This document shows positions 7,431-15,211 of a DNA stretch of 37,760 nucleotides, one piece after another. Origin of the DNA: a virus; IMG/VR virus record IMGVR_UViG_3300017622_000002, positions 1-37,760 of that record; one strand, given 5' to 3'. Both the position numbers and the translations under genes were made by a program. The notes beneath the pieces were generated by a model. It saw only the letters and a list, made by a program, of their open reading frames with translations. It was not told the DNA's origin and made no database searches. The first letter of the stretch is position 1, and each line of letters opens with the position of its first letter.

Positions 7431-8426
7431 CTATTTGCGTGGGATCATCCCGAGCAGAGCTTCGAAGTCCTGGCGGCTTCCGGTCTGGTCGAGACGACGG
7501 GTTTGTTTTTCGATGTTGAGCTGCGCAGCGGGCTTGCTGGCCGGGGCCGGCTTGTTCGCCTTGGTGGGCAATGCCGACACCTTCTTGATCGCCTGCTGCG
7601 TGGTTGCTTTCTGCTGGTCGAACTGCGACGCCTTCCAGAGCACTTCCAGCATGCGTTTGTCCGCCACCTGGGCCAGCTCGGCGGCGGTGAAGCCGACCTT
7701 CTGGCCGTAGTCGCGCATCGCGGTGATGTGCTCCTTGCCGAAGCCCGGGATCAGGGTCGACAGGTGGGCTTGCGCTTCCTGCGTCTGCTGGGCCAGGGCC
7801 TGGCGCTGCGCCTGCTGCTGCGCGGCGGTTAGCTGCTGCTGCTTCTGCTGGATGCCGACCGCGAGCTGGGTGCGCTGCGCCGTCATCCGGTTGAAGTCGG
7901 CCACGTGAACGCCGTACGACACGGGGTCGTCCTCGCGCAGCTGATCCCAGTCGATCTGCTGGTACTGGGCGAGGGCGGCGTCGATGTTGGTCAGCTGGCC
8001 CAGCTCCTGGCTGAACTGCTGCACCTCGGCGACCTGCTGCGCGACGTGCTGGTTCCACTCCTGACGCTCGCGCGCGAGGTTTTGGGCCTTCTGCGTGTAG
8101 TCCTGCTGACGCAGGTAGCCGTTTCTCGCCTCGTCCTTCGTGAGCGCGACTTTTTCGCCATTGATTTCCAGCTCGAGGAACGCTGCGTCCGGGTCCGGAG
8201 CGGGGTCCGGTTGTCCGTCGGGATCAGGAGCAGGATCAGCGTCGGGGTCCGCGACAGCGTCGGGATCGGCGTCAGGGTCTGCATCCGGGTCCGGGTCCAC
8301 GATTGGGTCCTGGTCGGGGTCGCCGTTTTGCGGGTCCGGATTCGCATCCGGTTGTCCGTTATCGGTGCCGCCGCCCAGCATTTCCGCGAAACTGTCGGTG
8401 CTCAGGGTGGTGTCTTCAGTGCTCAT
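7431..8426 (-). CDS. Capsid scaffolding protein with Asp-Pro repeat region
   Basis: 331 aa. Residues about 28-82 are an extreme acidic repeat made of DP, DPD and DAD units. After this comes a short beta segment (FLELEINGEKVALTKDEARN), then a long Gln/Ala-rich helical region (residues about 110-250), a globular helical piece (FGKEHITAMRDYGQKVGFTA) and a basic end (EKQTRRLDQTGSRQDFEALL). Acidic, highly helical proteins with a basic C-terminal capsid-binding tail directly upstream of the capsid gene are typical scaffolds. It starts just after an intrinsic terminator (8458-8480), with a purine-rich site upstream of ATG. No protease domain seen. Confidence 0.8.
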   Translation of the reverse strand: MSTEDTTLSTDSFAEMLGGGTDNGQPDANPDPQNGDPDQDPIVDPDPDADPDADPDAVADPDADPAPDPDGQPDPAPDPDAAFLELEINGEKVALTKDEARNGYLRQQDYTQKAQNLARERQEWNQHVAQQVAEVQQFSQELGQLTNIDAALAQYQQIDWDQLREDDPVSYGVHVADFNRMTAQRTQLAVGIQQKQQQLTAAQQQAQRQALAQQTQEAQAHLSTLIPGFGKEHITAMRDYGQKVGFTAAELAQVADKRMLEVLWKASQFDQQKATTQQAIKKVSALPTKANKPAPASKPAAQLNIEKQTRRLDQTGSRQDFEALLGMIPRK

Positions 8427-8457
8427 TTGTTCTCCGTGAGGTGTGAGTTCAGAAATG

Positions 8458-8480
8458 AAAAAGCCGCCTCGATGGGCGGC
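8458..8480 (-). terminator. Intrinsic terminator upstream of scaffold gene
   Basis: GCCGCC (8463-8468) and GGCGGC (8475-8480) form a 6-bp GC stem with a 6-nt loop. On the minus strand it is followed by five T (complement of 8458-8462). It separates the portal-side genes from the scaffold/capsid genes. Late transcription must read through it or restart. Confidence 0.75.
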
Positions 8481-8506
8481 ATAGTCCGATTGTTCCTAAC
8501 TCGACG

Positions 8507-8530
8507 GGCAGCGTTCAGGGGCACGCTGCC
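8507..8530 (-). other. 8-bp hairpin in intergenic region upstream of scaffold gene
   Basis: GGCAGCGT (8507-8514) pairs perfectly with ACGCTGCC (8523-8530) around an 8-nt loop. There is no T tract on either side. It lies in the 150-nt gap between genes 8580 and 8426, 26 bases from the intrinsic terminator. It may be an RNA-processing or stability element on the capsid message, or a pause hairpin. The role is not shown. Confidence 0.5.
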
Positions 8531-8579
8531 GGCCCGGTGATTAGATGATGCCGATACCTTCAGCCATCCCAGCCCTCGC

Positions 8580-8960
8580 TCACAGCGTCGAGCCATCCGA
8601 CAGTAGGGCCGCCGGCGCGTCGCCGTGCACCAGGCGGATGCCGGCGTACTTGCCGACGTGGATCGCGCCGTCCTTGGCTTCCGGGTGCGTGATCTGGCAG
8701 ACGGGCAGGGGCTGGGCCTGCTCCTCGATGCGCGCGGCGTAGGCGGCCAGCGGCTCGACCTCGGCAGCGGCGCGCGTGGGATCGGGTGTCGGTTCTGGGT
8801 CCGGGTCGGCTGGCGGCGCTGGCGGCGCTTCAACCACCTGCGGTTGCGCGGCTTCCTCGATACTGGGCGCGCCCATGTCCTGCGCTGGTGCGCTCGGTGC
8901 CGGTTCGTCCGGCTTCTGCTCGACCGGCGCCGGGTCTTGGGTTGCTGGTTTACGTGCCAT
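8580..8960 (-). CDS. Pro/Ala-rich hypothetical virion-operon protein
   Basis: 126 aa starting MARKPATQDPAPVEQKPDEP. The first 70 residues are disordered and rich in Pro, Ala, Asp and Glu (PPADPDPEPTPDPT). The last 50 form a small beta-like domain (CQITHPEAKDGAIHVGKYAG...). The start overlaps the preceding gene by 11 nt. No family recognised. Similar Pro-rich small proteins occur between portal and scaffold genes in podoviruses (context only). The DP-rich linker echoes the scaffold repeat next door. Confidence 0.6.
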   Translation of the reverse strand: MARKPATQDPAPVEQKPDEPAPSAPAQDMGAPSIEEAAQPQVVEAPPAPPADPDPEPTPDPTRAAAEVEPLAAYAARIEEQAQPLPVCQITHPEAKDGAIHVGKYAGIRLVHGDAPAALLSDGSTL

Positions 8961-9249
8961 TGATCCTCCGTTGCGTGGCTTCCGCCTTGATTTGCATGTT
9001 CTCGGTCAGCAGCAGCTCCGACTGCATGATCTGAGCGCCGCCGACGAGGGAAGTGAAAACTGCTTCGAACTGGTTTGCGGCCCACAGCAGGCGCTTCAGC
9101 TCCTCGGCCTGGACCTTGTTCTCGACCGGCAGCGCGGCCCAGGCGTCGATGACGGCTTGCCGGGTCTCGCGCATCGCTTCCTTGAAGAGCGGGTCGTCCA
9201 GCAGGCGCTTTGCGTGCTCGCCGCGCGCGATCTGTTGTTCAGGTGTCAT
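8950..9249 (-). CDS. Hypothetical helical protein downstream of portal
   Basis: 99 aa, MTPEQQIARGEHAKRLLDDP..., almost fully alpha-helical by composition, without membrane segments. The start overlaps the portal stop by 4 nt (ATGA), so it is coupled to portal translation. Segments DPLFKEAMRETRQAVIDAWA and ENKVQAEELKRLLWAANQFE recall a widespread small helical phage protein found between portal and scaffold genes. Function is unknown. Confidence 0.7.
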   Translation of the reverse strand: MTPEQQIARGEHAKRLLDDPLFKEAMRETRQAVIDAWAALPVENKVQAEELKRLLWAANQFEAVFTSLVGGAQIMQSELLLTENMQIKAEATQRRINGT

Positions 9250-11354
9250 CCTTGCGGACCTCCGTGAAATTGGTCAGCCGCGGCCTCGCCGAGCTGCTGC
9301 GCATGCGCCAGGTCACCCTGGTCATCGCGGCGCATCTTGTGGTCGAGCTCGATCTGCTTGAGGCCAAGCTCGATTTCCTTGGCGCGCACCTTCTTGTCCT
9401 CGATCTGCAGGTCCAGCAGCTTGAGCTGCGTCTCCGCGTCGAGCTTCTCCTGCGCCATCGCGCGCTGGTGCGCCATCTCCTCGCGCTTCGTTTCCTGCTT
9501 GATGCGCTCGGATTCGACCTGCGCCTCGGCGAGGATTTGCTCGGGCGACGGCTGCGGCGGCGCCTGCTCCTGCGTGCTCGGGTCGGTCAGTAGGCGAGTC
9601 TCACCGCCCTGGATATTGCCAGCCTTGAGCAGCATCTTGCCCAAGTTGTAGACGTTCTCCGGCGTGACGACGCCCAACGGCGCGGCCTGCTGGAAGTAGG
9701 CGCCCATCATCGACAGGAACTGGATCGTCTGCGACTTGTCGCCGCTGCCCAGGCCCACGTTGATATTCACGTCCATTTCCGCCGACCAGCCGCGCGGGTC
9801 ATACTCGACCCAGGTATTGCGCAGGCGGATCGTCGCCGGCTTGTCCTGGTATTCGCAGGTCAGGCGCAGCAGGCGCTTGCACAAGTCCTTGCAGCCGGTC
9901 TCGGCGAACACGCGCAGCATCATCAGCGCTCGCTTCTGGTCGCGAGTGTTGGCGATCTGCGCACCGGTGGCGGTCTTGTTCAGGCTGTCGGCGTCGAGGC
10001 CCTGGTTCAGGCGGTTGATGCCGATGCGCTCCTCGCGCATGTTGTTGGCCAGCTCGATACCCTGGAGGGATTCGTTGGCGACCAGCGAGGTTTGCATCGG
10101 GCCGGCGGCCTGGGGAGCCTTGACGCGCACCACCTTGCCGATGCGGGTGCTCAGCAGGTCGTCGAGGTTCACCTGGCCCTCGACCGCATACGTGGCTGGG
10201 TTGTTCGCCAGGTACAGCGAGTCCAGGTACTGGCGGGTCAGCGCGGTCTTGGTGTCCTGGATCGAGATCACAGGGTCGGCCAGGGCCATGCCGATGATCC
10301 GGTGCGGCAGCAGGATCGGGGACCAGATGCTGTATTCGTGATCGTCGACCTCCTCGTTTTCGAGAATGTCGTTGCCGGCCATGAAGACGCGGCGCCATTC
10401 GGCGATCCCGTCGCCGTCGTAGTCGACGCGGATGAAGCCGAAGAACAGCGTAAGCTGCTGCAGCGCGCCTTCGCCGGTGTCGGGCAGGCCCAGGCCATCC
10501 TGGTCAAGCGCGAAGTCGTCGTGCGCAGCCTGGTAGTCGGACAGGCGCTCGACGCGCGCGCGGTCGAAGCCCATGCCGACCAGGTCGGAGCGCGTGTACT
10601 GGCGTAGCTCGCCGATGGCGGTCACGTCTTCCATCTTCTTGGCGTGGCGCGACAGGATGAACGACGACGGCTCGATGTTCTCGATGCGCACACCGCGCGG
10701 GCCGCTGTCGATGATGAGCTCGATGTCGTGCAGCATCTGCGGCGGCTCGGCCATCAGGGCAGCCACCTGTTGCTGCTGCTCGGGCGGCAGGCTGGCCATC
10801 TGCTCCTTGGCCTGCGCGCGCTTCGCCTCGTCGTCCGGGTCCGGCGCCGCGTCGTGGCTCACGATGGTCACGCGCGGGTCGTTGACGAACTTGACCAGCT
10901 GCATATCGGTCAGGCCACGGTAGCGCGCCTTCTTCGTCTTGCTGGTCGCGTCCCACCACGAGCGCACGATGCCGATCTTCGACAGAAAGCCGTCCTTGAT
11001 CCAGGCGCTGAAGATCAGGAAGCCCGGGTTCTTCTTCTTGATCAGGTGGTTCACGACGTCGGTCACCTGCTCCGAATACGCTTCGTCGCCCGGCTCGGCC
11101 GGCTCAAACTCGCAGATATCGTCACCTGCGAAGAACGGCTCGAGCAGATCGGGCAGGGCGCTCTCGACCACTTCGAACACGTCCCAGCTCACGACCTGGC
11201 TGCGCCCCGCAACCTCGTTGCCCATCGGCAGGCCGTGGTAGTAGGCGAGGTTCTTCTCGCGCTCGCTGGCCAGCGTGGAAGCCGTCCAGGCGGCGGATTC
11301 GCTCACCTCGCGGTCGACCGCGCTGCGCAGCTCGTCGTCGGTCATTTTGGTCAT
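9246..11354 (-). CDS. Portal protein
   Basis: 702 aa, starting MTKMTDDELRSAVDREVSES. The N-terminal part (REKNLAYYHGLPMGNEVAGR, then SQVVSWDVFEVVESALPDLL) and the middle segment (YLDSLYLANNPATYAVEGQV, MREERIGINRLNQGLD, SLNKTATGAQIANTRDQK) match the P22/SU10-type portal pattern. The end is a long charged coiled coil (residues about 590-700: QILAEAQVESERIKQETKRE) that could form the barrel projecting into the capsid. It overlaps terL by ATGA at 11351-11354. The dodecameric ring would serve as packaging motor platform. Length equals that of P22-like portals (about 700 aa). Confidence 0.9.
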   Translation of the reverse strand: MTKMTDDELRSAVDREVSESAAWTASTLASEREKNLAYYHGLPMGNEVAGRSQVVSWDVFEVVESALPDLLEPFFAGDDICEFEPAEPGDEAYSEQVTDVVNHLIKKKNPGFLIFSAWIKDGFLSKIGIVRSWWDATSKTKKARYRGLTDMQLVKFVNDPRVTIVSHDAAPDPDDEAKRAQAKEQMASLPPEQQQQVAALMAEPPQMLHDIELIIDSGPRGVRIENIEPSSFILSRHAKKMEDVTAIGELRQYTRSDLVGMGFDRARVERLSDYQAAHDDFALDQDGLGLPDTGEGALQQLTLFFGFIRVDYDGDGIAEWRRVFMAGNDILENEEVDDHEYSIWSPILLPHRIIGMALADPVISIQDTKTALTRQYLDSLYLANNPATYAVEGQVNLDDLLSTRIGKVVRVKAPQAAGPMQTSLVANESLQGIELANNMREERIGINRLNQGLDADSLNKTATGAQIANTRDQKRALMMLRVFAETGCKDLCKRLLRLTCEYQDKPATIRLRNTWVEYDPRGWSAEMDVNINVGLGSGDKSQTIQFLSMMGAYFQQAAPLGVVTPENVYNLGKMLLKAGNIQGGETRLLTDPSTQEQAPPQPSPEQILAEAQVESERIKQETKREEMAHQRAMAQEKLDAETQLKLLDLQIEDKKVRAKEIELGLKQIELDHKMRRDDQGDLAHAQQLGEAAADQFHGGPQG

Positions 11355-12601
11355 ACGATTCCCAGGTTGTTGTAGTTGAGGCTGCCGCCCCATTCCTCGT
11401 TGCGCATGTCGTCGGCGTTGATGGCCACGTAGCGCAGGTTGTCGGCGCCGTGGCTCCACTCGTCGTGCAGCGGCGCGCCAGGCTCGTTCGTCTGCTTGTT
11501 GATGGCGCGGCGGTAGCGCTTGGCGCACTGCACCAGGCGGGCGGTGCGCTCCTTGTCGAAGTACATGCGGCCGAATGCCATGCGGGTTACGCGGATGCCA
11601 TCCTCGACGCTCATGTTCGGCGTGATGCGCACGGCCCAGCCGAGTGCTTCCATGATCTCCTTGGCGCTCTTGCCGGTCTGGATGTTCTTGTGCTCGCCGT
11701 CGTGGGGCAGGTAGACGTTGCCCCAGTTGTAGCCCTTCATCTTGAGGTCGGCGCTGTAGCTGTCCAGCGTGCGGCGGTTGTCCTCGATGTACTCGATGAC
11801 ACGCAGCTCCGACGCGTGCCTCTGCACCAGGCTGATGGCCATGGCGTCGTTCCAGCCCAGGTCGAACACGACGTGGACCTTCAGCATCGGATCGTACGGC
11901 ACGTTGCAGATGCGCTTTTGCGTCTCCACGGCGGTCATCTCGTCGTAGTAGATCGCGCCGGCCACCGCGGGCTTGCAGATGCCGCCCCAAATGTTGTCGT
12001 AGTCCTTGGGCTGGTTGCGCACGCAGTCCAGGCGCTCCTGCTCCAGCTTGTCGGTGAACCAGGGGTTGTCGCAGAAATTCATCTGCACCACCACGGCGCC
12101 GGTCGGTGGATTCACCACGAACATCTGGTAGGTGACGTCGGTTTCGAGCTCAGGGTTGAACGTGATCCAGATTTCCGAGCCCGGCTTGCGGATGGTCGGG
12201 CGCAGGACGTCCCAGGACTTCTTGCTGACCGCTTGCGCTTCCTCGACCCAGCAAATGTCCACGCCCTCAAACGACTTGATCGTGGTCACGGTGTGCTGCG
12301 CCAGACCCGAATAGGCGAACGTTGTGCCGTTCTTACCCCGGATTTCATAGGCGAGCACCTCGTAAAACTCAGACAGGCCAAGCTCGGCGATCTGGTCCTT
12401 CAGCAGCGTGTGCACCGAATCCTCGATGGACTTCTGCACCTCTCGCGCGCACAGGATTCGCAGGGGCCGCTGGGCGCCCAGGATCAGCAACGCGCGGGCG
12501 AAGCCCCAGCTCTTGCCAGAGCCGCGGCCGCCGTGCACAACCTTGTAGGGCGCCGGCTCGAACAGGCATTGCAGTTTGTCGGGGAACTTAGCTGTTTCCA
12601 T
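11351..12601 (-). CDS. terL: Terminase large subunit
   Basis: 416 aa. The Walker A motif GGRGSGKS is at residues 24-31, a Walker B-like acidic strand (GVDICWVEE) near 113-121, and motif III-like SEIWITFNPE after it. The RNase-H-type nuclease half starts around VHVVFDLGWNDAMAISLV and keeps the late acidic residue in WSHGADNLRY. The layout fits Terminase_3 (PBSX/SPP1-like) enzymes: ATP-driven DNA translocation and cleavage at the portal. It overlaps terS by 14 nt and portal by 4 nt. Headful packaging is common in this group, which would agree with a circularly permuted genome (inference). Confidence 0.95.
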   Translation of the reverse strand: METAKFPDKLQCLFEPAPYKVVHGGRGSGKSWGFARALLILGAQRPLRILCAREVQKSIEDSVHTLLKDQIAELGLSEFYEVLAYEIRGKNGTTFAYSGLAQHTVTTIKSFEGVDICWVEEAQAVSKKSWDVLRPTIRKPGSEIWITFNPELETDVTYQMFVVNPPTGAVVVQMNFCDNPWFTDKLEQERLDCVRNQPKDYDNIWGGICKPAVAGAIYYDEMTAVETQKRICNVPYDPMLKVHVVFDLGWNDAMAISLVQRHASELRVIEYIEDNRRTLDSYSADLKMKGYNWGNVYLPHDGEHKNIQTGKSAKEIMEALGWAVRITPNMSVEDGIRVTRMAFGRMYFDKERTARLVQCAKRYRRAINKQTNEPGAPLHDEWSHGADNLRYVAINADDMRNEEWGGSLNYNNLGIV

Positions 12602-12974
12602 TGGGCTTCACGAACTCGACCTTGATCCCGGTGAACAGGCCGGAACCGTCCGGGTTCGATATCTCGGTTGCGGTCTTCTCGCGCCAGTCGCTCGGGAAGC
12701 GTGCTGCCATCGAACGGCTGTAGACGCCAGCATTGAGGGATTGGCCCTGTACGCTGACGATGTGCGATTGGCCCAAGTCTTCCCACCATGCCTGCGACAG
12801 GTCCATCGCTCGCGTAATGGCGTCCAAAAACTCCGGATGCGACTGACACCAGTTGTCCAACGTCTGGCGTGCGACCCCGAGATTTGCCGCCATCCACGCC
12901 TTCGATTTGCCTGCCTTGCCCCACTCGATCACTTGGTCACAGAATTCTGGGGAGTAATCGGATGGGCGGCTCAT
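12588..12974 (-). CDS. terS: Terminase small subunit
   Basis: 128 aa starting MSRPSDYSPEFCDQVIEWGK. The first 60 residues carry a helix-turn-helix (SKAWMAANLGVARQTLDNWC) for packaging-site recognition, followed by helices (PEFLDAITRAMDLSQAWWED) and the typical terS segment LNAGVYSRSMAARFPSDWRE. It directly precedes terL with a 14-nt overlap. The start overlaps the stop of the GIY-YIG gene (ATGA). The product should select the viral DNA and load TerL. Confidence 0.88.
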   Translation of the reverse strand: MSRPSDYSPEFCDQVIEWGKAGKSKAWMAANLGVARQTLDNWCQSHPEFLDAITRAMDLSQAWWEDLGQSHIVSVQGQSLNAGVYSRSMAARFPSDWREKTATEISNPDGSGLFTGIKVEFVKPNGNS

Positions 12975-13519
12975 AGGCGGATTCCCCGCTCGATGATCTG
13001 GCGGTAGAGCAGGTCTGGATTGCGCTTGGCTCGATCCTTCAGGATGGCCAGAGCCTTCGTGAGCTTCTGGACGTGCTCCGTCTTCCCGGCGCTTTGGAAA
13101 TGCTTAAGCATGTGGCCGGCTCGCTTCATGAAGCGGTGGATCGTCATTTTGGCCGGGTCGGCTTCGCGCTCCTTAGCGTTCTTGAAACCGTTCTTCACGC
13201 GCACGTCACGCGGGCAGTGCGGCTCGTCGCCACCCTCGGCAACGTTCAGCAGGTCGTAGCCCCGTGCGCGCGCGGATGAGATCAGGCGGCGCTCTTCGGC
13301 CTGCCAGTCCTCGCACTCCGAGAGCACCAACATTTCTGGCTGCATACCAAGGCCTGCCAGCTTGCGGAACCACGCGTAGACCGGCGTGTTGCGACGGATG
13401 CTGTCACGGACATGGCTGGCGAAACGCTTCGCCGGGTTGTTGGCCTTGCCGATGTAGCGGATCATGCCGCTGCGCGGGTCGATCAGACCGTAGATCGCTG
13501 CTTTGGTGTCGTCGCTCAT
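12971..13519 (-). CDS. GIY-YIG endonuclease
   Basis: 182 aa. The GIY-YIG core is at the N-terminus: AIYGLIDPRSGMIRYIGKAN (first motif and YIG), then the Arg of PAKRFASHV, and the catalytic Glu in LLNVAEGGDEPHCP. The C-terminal half is basic and helical (VKNGFKNAKEREADPAKMTI, RFMKRAGHMLKHFQ), probably DNA-binding. It is the first gene after terminator 13531-13554 and overlaps terS by ATGA, so it is built into the late operon rather than free-standing. It may be a homing endonuclease or a packaging-associated nuclease. Its ribosome site is poor (ATTCCACCACC before ATG). Confidence 0.82.
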   Translation of the reverse strand: MSDDTKAAIYGLIDPRSGMIRYIGKANNPAKRFASHVRDSIRRNTPVYAWFRKLAGLGMQPEMLVLSECEDWQAEERRLISSARARGYDLLNVAEGGDEPHCPRDVRVKNGFKNAKEREADPAKMTIHRFMKRAGHMLKHFQSAGKTEHVQKLTKALAILKDRAKRNPDLLYRQIIERGIRL

Positions 13520-13530
13520 GGTGGTGGAAT

Positions 13531-13554
13531 AAAAAAAGCCCGGGCTAGCCGGGC
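13531..13554 (-). terminator. Intrinsic terminator immediately upstream of the late operon
   Basis: GCCCGG (13538-13543) and CCGGGC (13549-13554) form the stem around GCTAG; on the minus strand seven T follow (13531-13537). The T tract ends 11 nt before the GIY-YIG start codon. Late genes therefore depend on readthrough, which fits control by an antiterminator. Confidence 0.85.
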
Positions 13555-13721
13555 GAAGGGTCTGCGTTCAAGGCAAACCCAGGAGACAGGGGGAGTGGTG
13601 AGACGCAACGCATGGGGCGCCACTCGGGCGCGGGGAGGTTGGTCGTGCGTTCACCACACGGAAGCCTCGGCACTCGGCCTGGCTTACGTGTGGCTCCCGG
13701 GGTTACCGGGCAGATGTGGTA

Positions 13722-14063
13722 TTACGCTGCGGCGTGCAGGCGCTGCTTCAGCTCGTAGCCCATCAGCGGCCAGATCTTCTGCACAGCGTTCTGGCGCGCG
13801 ATCTTGCGACCGATCTCGGCGTCGAAGTTTTCCGGGCTTGCGCAGGCCGCTTCGCCGGTGACGGTGAACCCGTTGCGCAGGACTAGCACGCAGAAGGTGA
13901 GCAGGTCCATGGCCCGGAAGTGCTCGGGCGTGGTGCGCGGGCACGCCTCGCCGGCGGTGAAGTAGTACTCACCTGCGATGTTCGCCTCGATGTCGCTCGG
14001 CGTAACGCGCGGCGCGGTCTTGCCCTTGGCCTGGATTTCCTGCTCGATTGCGTGGTCGTTCAT
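13722..14063 (-). CDS. N4 Gp49 / Sf6 gene 66 family protein
   Basis: 113 aa: MNDHAIEQEIQAKGKTAPRV..., with the family's hallmark middle segment LLTFCVLVLRNGFTVTGEAA followed by CASPENFDAEIGRKIARQNA and ending in WPLMGYELKQRL. This pattern is that of Phage_gp49_66 proteins, which are common in phage early/late junctions but have no proven function. It lies alone between two intrinsic terminators (14149-14172 upstream, 13531-13554 downstream), so its expression probably depends on the late promoter plus antitermination. Confidence 0.85.
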   Translation of the reverse strand: MNDHAIEQEIQAKGKTAPRVTPSDIEANIAGEYYFTAGEACPRTTPEHFRAMDLLTFCVLVLRNGFTVTGEAACASPENFDAEIGRKIARQNAVQKIWPLMGYELKQRLHAAA

Positions 14064-14148
14064 GGCATTCCTTGGATGTGCCGCTCTCGTTACCGGGGCG
14101 GCTTCCGGGTTATTTCCACCCTCACGCGCGCGAGCACCACCGGAAACG

Positions 14149-14172
14149 AAAAAAGCCCGCTCAATGGCGGGC
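14149..14172 (-). terminator. Intrinsic terminator just downstream of late promoter (tR'-like)
   Basis: GCCCGC (14155-14160) and GCGGGC (14167-14172) with a 6-nt loop; six T follow on the minus strand (complement of 14149-14154). It lies about 75 nt past the expected start point of the promoter at 14253-14281, as lambda tR' lies after pR'. Confidence 0.85.
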
Positions 14173-14252
14173 TTCGGCGTCCTGTACAGACGAGCGTCAT
14201 CCTTGGTGGAATCGCTCGTCGAATTTCTGGACGGAATTAAGTTGTTGAACAG

Positions 14253-14281
14253 AATTTACTGTTGAGATTGCCGACTGTCAA
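14253..14281 (-). promoter_or_regulatory. Candidate late promoter (pR'-like)
   Basis: On the minus strand TTGACA (complement of 14276-14281, perfect -35), a 17-nt spacer and TAAATT (complement of 14253-14258, -10 matching 4 of 6). It begins 11 nt after the stop codon of gene 14292-14705 in an unusually AT-rich stretch. The start point would be near 14246. It drives leftward into terminator 14149-14172 and, if that is passed, the whole late block. Confidence 0.72.
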
Positions 14282-14291
14282 GAGATTTCAT

Positions 14292-14705
14292 TCAGGCACG
14301 CTGTTTGGCGATCTCGGCGGCGGCGCGGACCACGGCGCGGGCAGTGGCGGCCGCAGGATCATGCGCACGCGCCTCGACCTCACAAATCGTTGCGTGGCCG
14401 TCTTGCACCATTGCCGCGATCTCATTGCCTATCCTAGCACCCGCAGTGAGCACGTCCAACTCCAGCTTCACAGCCAGCTCGAACGTATCGGCGTGGAACA
14501 GCAGCGGGTTCCAGCCGTGCACCTTGGTGCCGTCCGCGAAGTGCAGGATCAGCCACTGTTCGCCGTCGACGTCCTCCACGCGCACGGCGCCGAGTGCACG
14601 CGCAGCCAGTTTCAGCAGCTCGCGGTCGGCCTTGGGGATGCTCTTGCGCGGCGGCGCCGGCAGCTCGTCCACGAGGTCGTCATCATCCGGTTCCCACTGG
14701 CTCAT
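14292..14705 (-). CDS. Hypothetical phage protein (ABA-sandwich-like)
   Basis: 137 aa starting MSQWEPDDDDLVDELPAPPR. Residues 50-137 contain the recurrent phage pattern WNPLLFHADTFELAVKLELD followed by an end with EARAHDPAAATARAVVRAAA. In many phages the sequence WNP-(x)n-DxxxLAVKL ... A-x-x-RA is assigned to the Phage ABA sandwich domain (memory of the family). Function is unknown. The start overlaps the Q-like gene's stop by 4 nt (ATGA), so it is the last gene of the early-left operon before the late promoter. Confidence 0.7.
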   Translation of the reverse strand: MSQWEPDDDDLVDELPAPPRKSIPKADRELLKLAARALGAVRVEDVDGEQWLILHFADGTKVHGWNPLLFHADTFELAVKLELDVLTAGARIGNEIAAMVQDGHATICEVEARAHDPAAATARAVVRAAAEIAKQRA

Positions 14706-15211
14706 GCCTGCTTCCTTTCATTGTGCAGCAGGCATTCTACCGCGTGCTGCGCGGCCCGGAATTGCTCCACGAAGACGGACGCCGGCTTGTGCGCGATGCT
14801 CATCTTCCTGCAGACCACGTCGGGCTGGGCCTGACGGATGTAGCACCAGTACAGCAGCATCCGGTTGCGGGTATCGAGCATGGGCATGGCGCGCTCGATG
14901 CGCAGCGCGTCGGCTTCGTCCACCTGGCGGCGCTCGTTGCTGTGCCCTTCGACGATGCCGGCTTCACGCTTGGCGCGGTCGAGCATCTTGGCGGTGCCGC
15001 TGACGCCGATGGTGCGCGTCGACTCGGTGGCCCACCTGGCCCAGTTCTCCAGGCGCAGGCCGATGTCGCGCGTGTCCGGCTCCGGGGCAGGGGCGGGCGG
15101 CGCCGGCGGAACGAATGGCAGCTCGGCGAAGTCGTCGATGCGGCGCGCCGGAGTGCCGGCCGGGCGCCACTTCAGGGTGATCTGCTCGCGGCGTTCGATG
15201 GTTTGTGTCAT
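14702..15211 (-). CDS. Putative Q-type late antiterminator / late regulator
   Basis: 169 aa from MTQTIERREQITLKWRPAGT. The N-terminal 50 residues hold a Pro/Ala linker (PPAPPAPAPEPD). Then LRLENWARWATESTRTIGV, which recalls the start of phage 933W-type Q proteins, and a C-terminal helical DNA-binding-like part (MLDTRNRMLLYWCYIRQAQP... CRKMSIAHKPASVFVEQFRA). In this family the C-terminal helices bind DNA and RNA polymerase. Placement supports the call: last but one gene of the early operon, directly upstream of a promoter and terminators that precede all late genes. A generic transcription activator cannot be excluded. Confidence 0.55.
   Translation of the reverse strand: MTQTIERREQITLKWRPAGTPARRIDDFAELPFVPPAPPAPAPEPDTRDIGLRLENWARWATESTRTIGVSGTAKMLDRAKREAGIVEGHSNERRQVDEADALRIERAMPMLDTRNRMLLYWCYIRQAQPDVVCRKMSIAHKPASVFVEQFRAAQHAVECLLHNERKQA

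Noticed and set aside
13555-13721. Gene in the 167-bp gap before the GIY-YIG terminator
   Set aside because: No frame with a start, ribosome site and protein-like product; only a weak 5-bp stem at 13696-13710.
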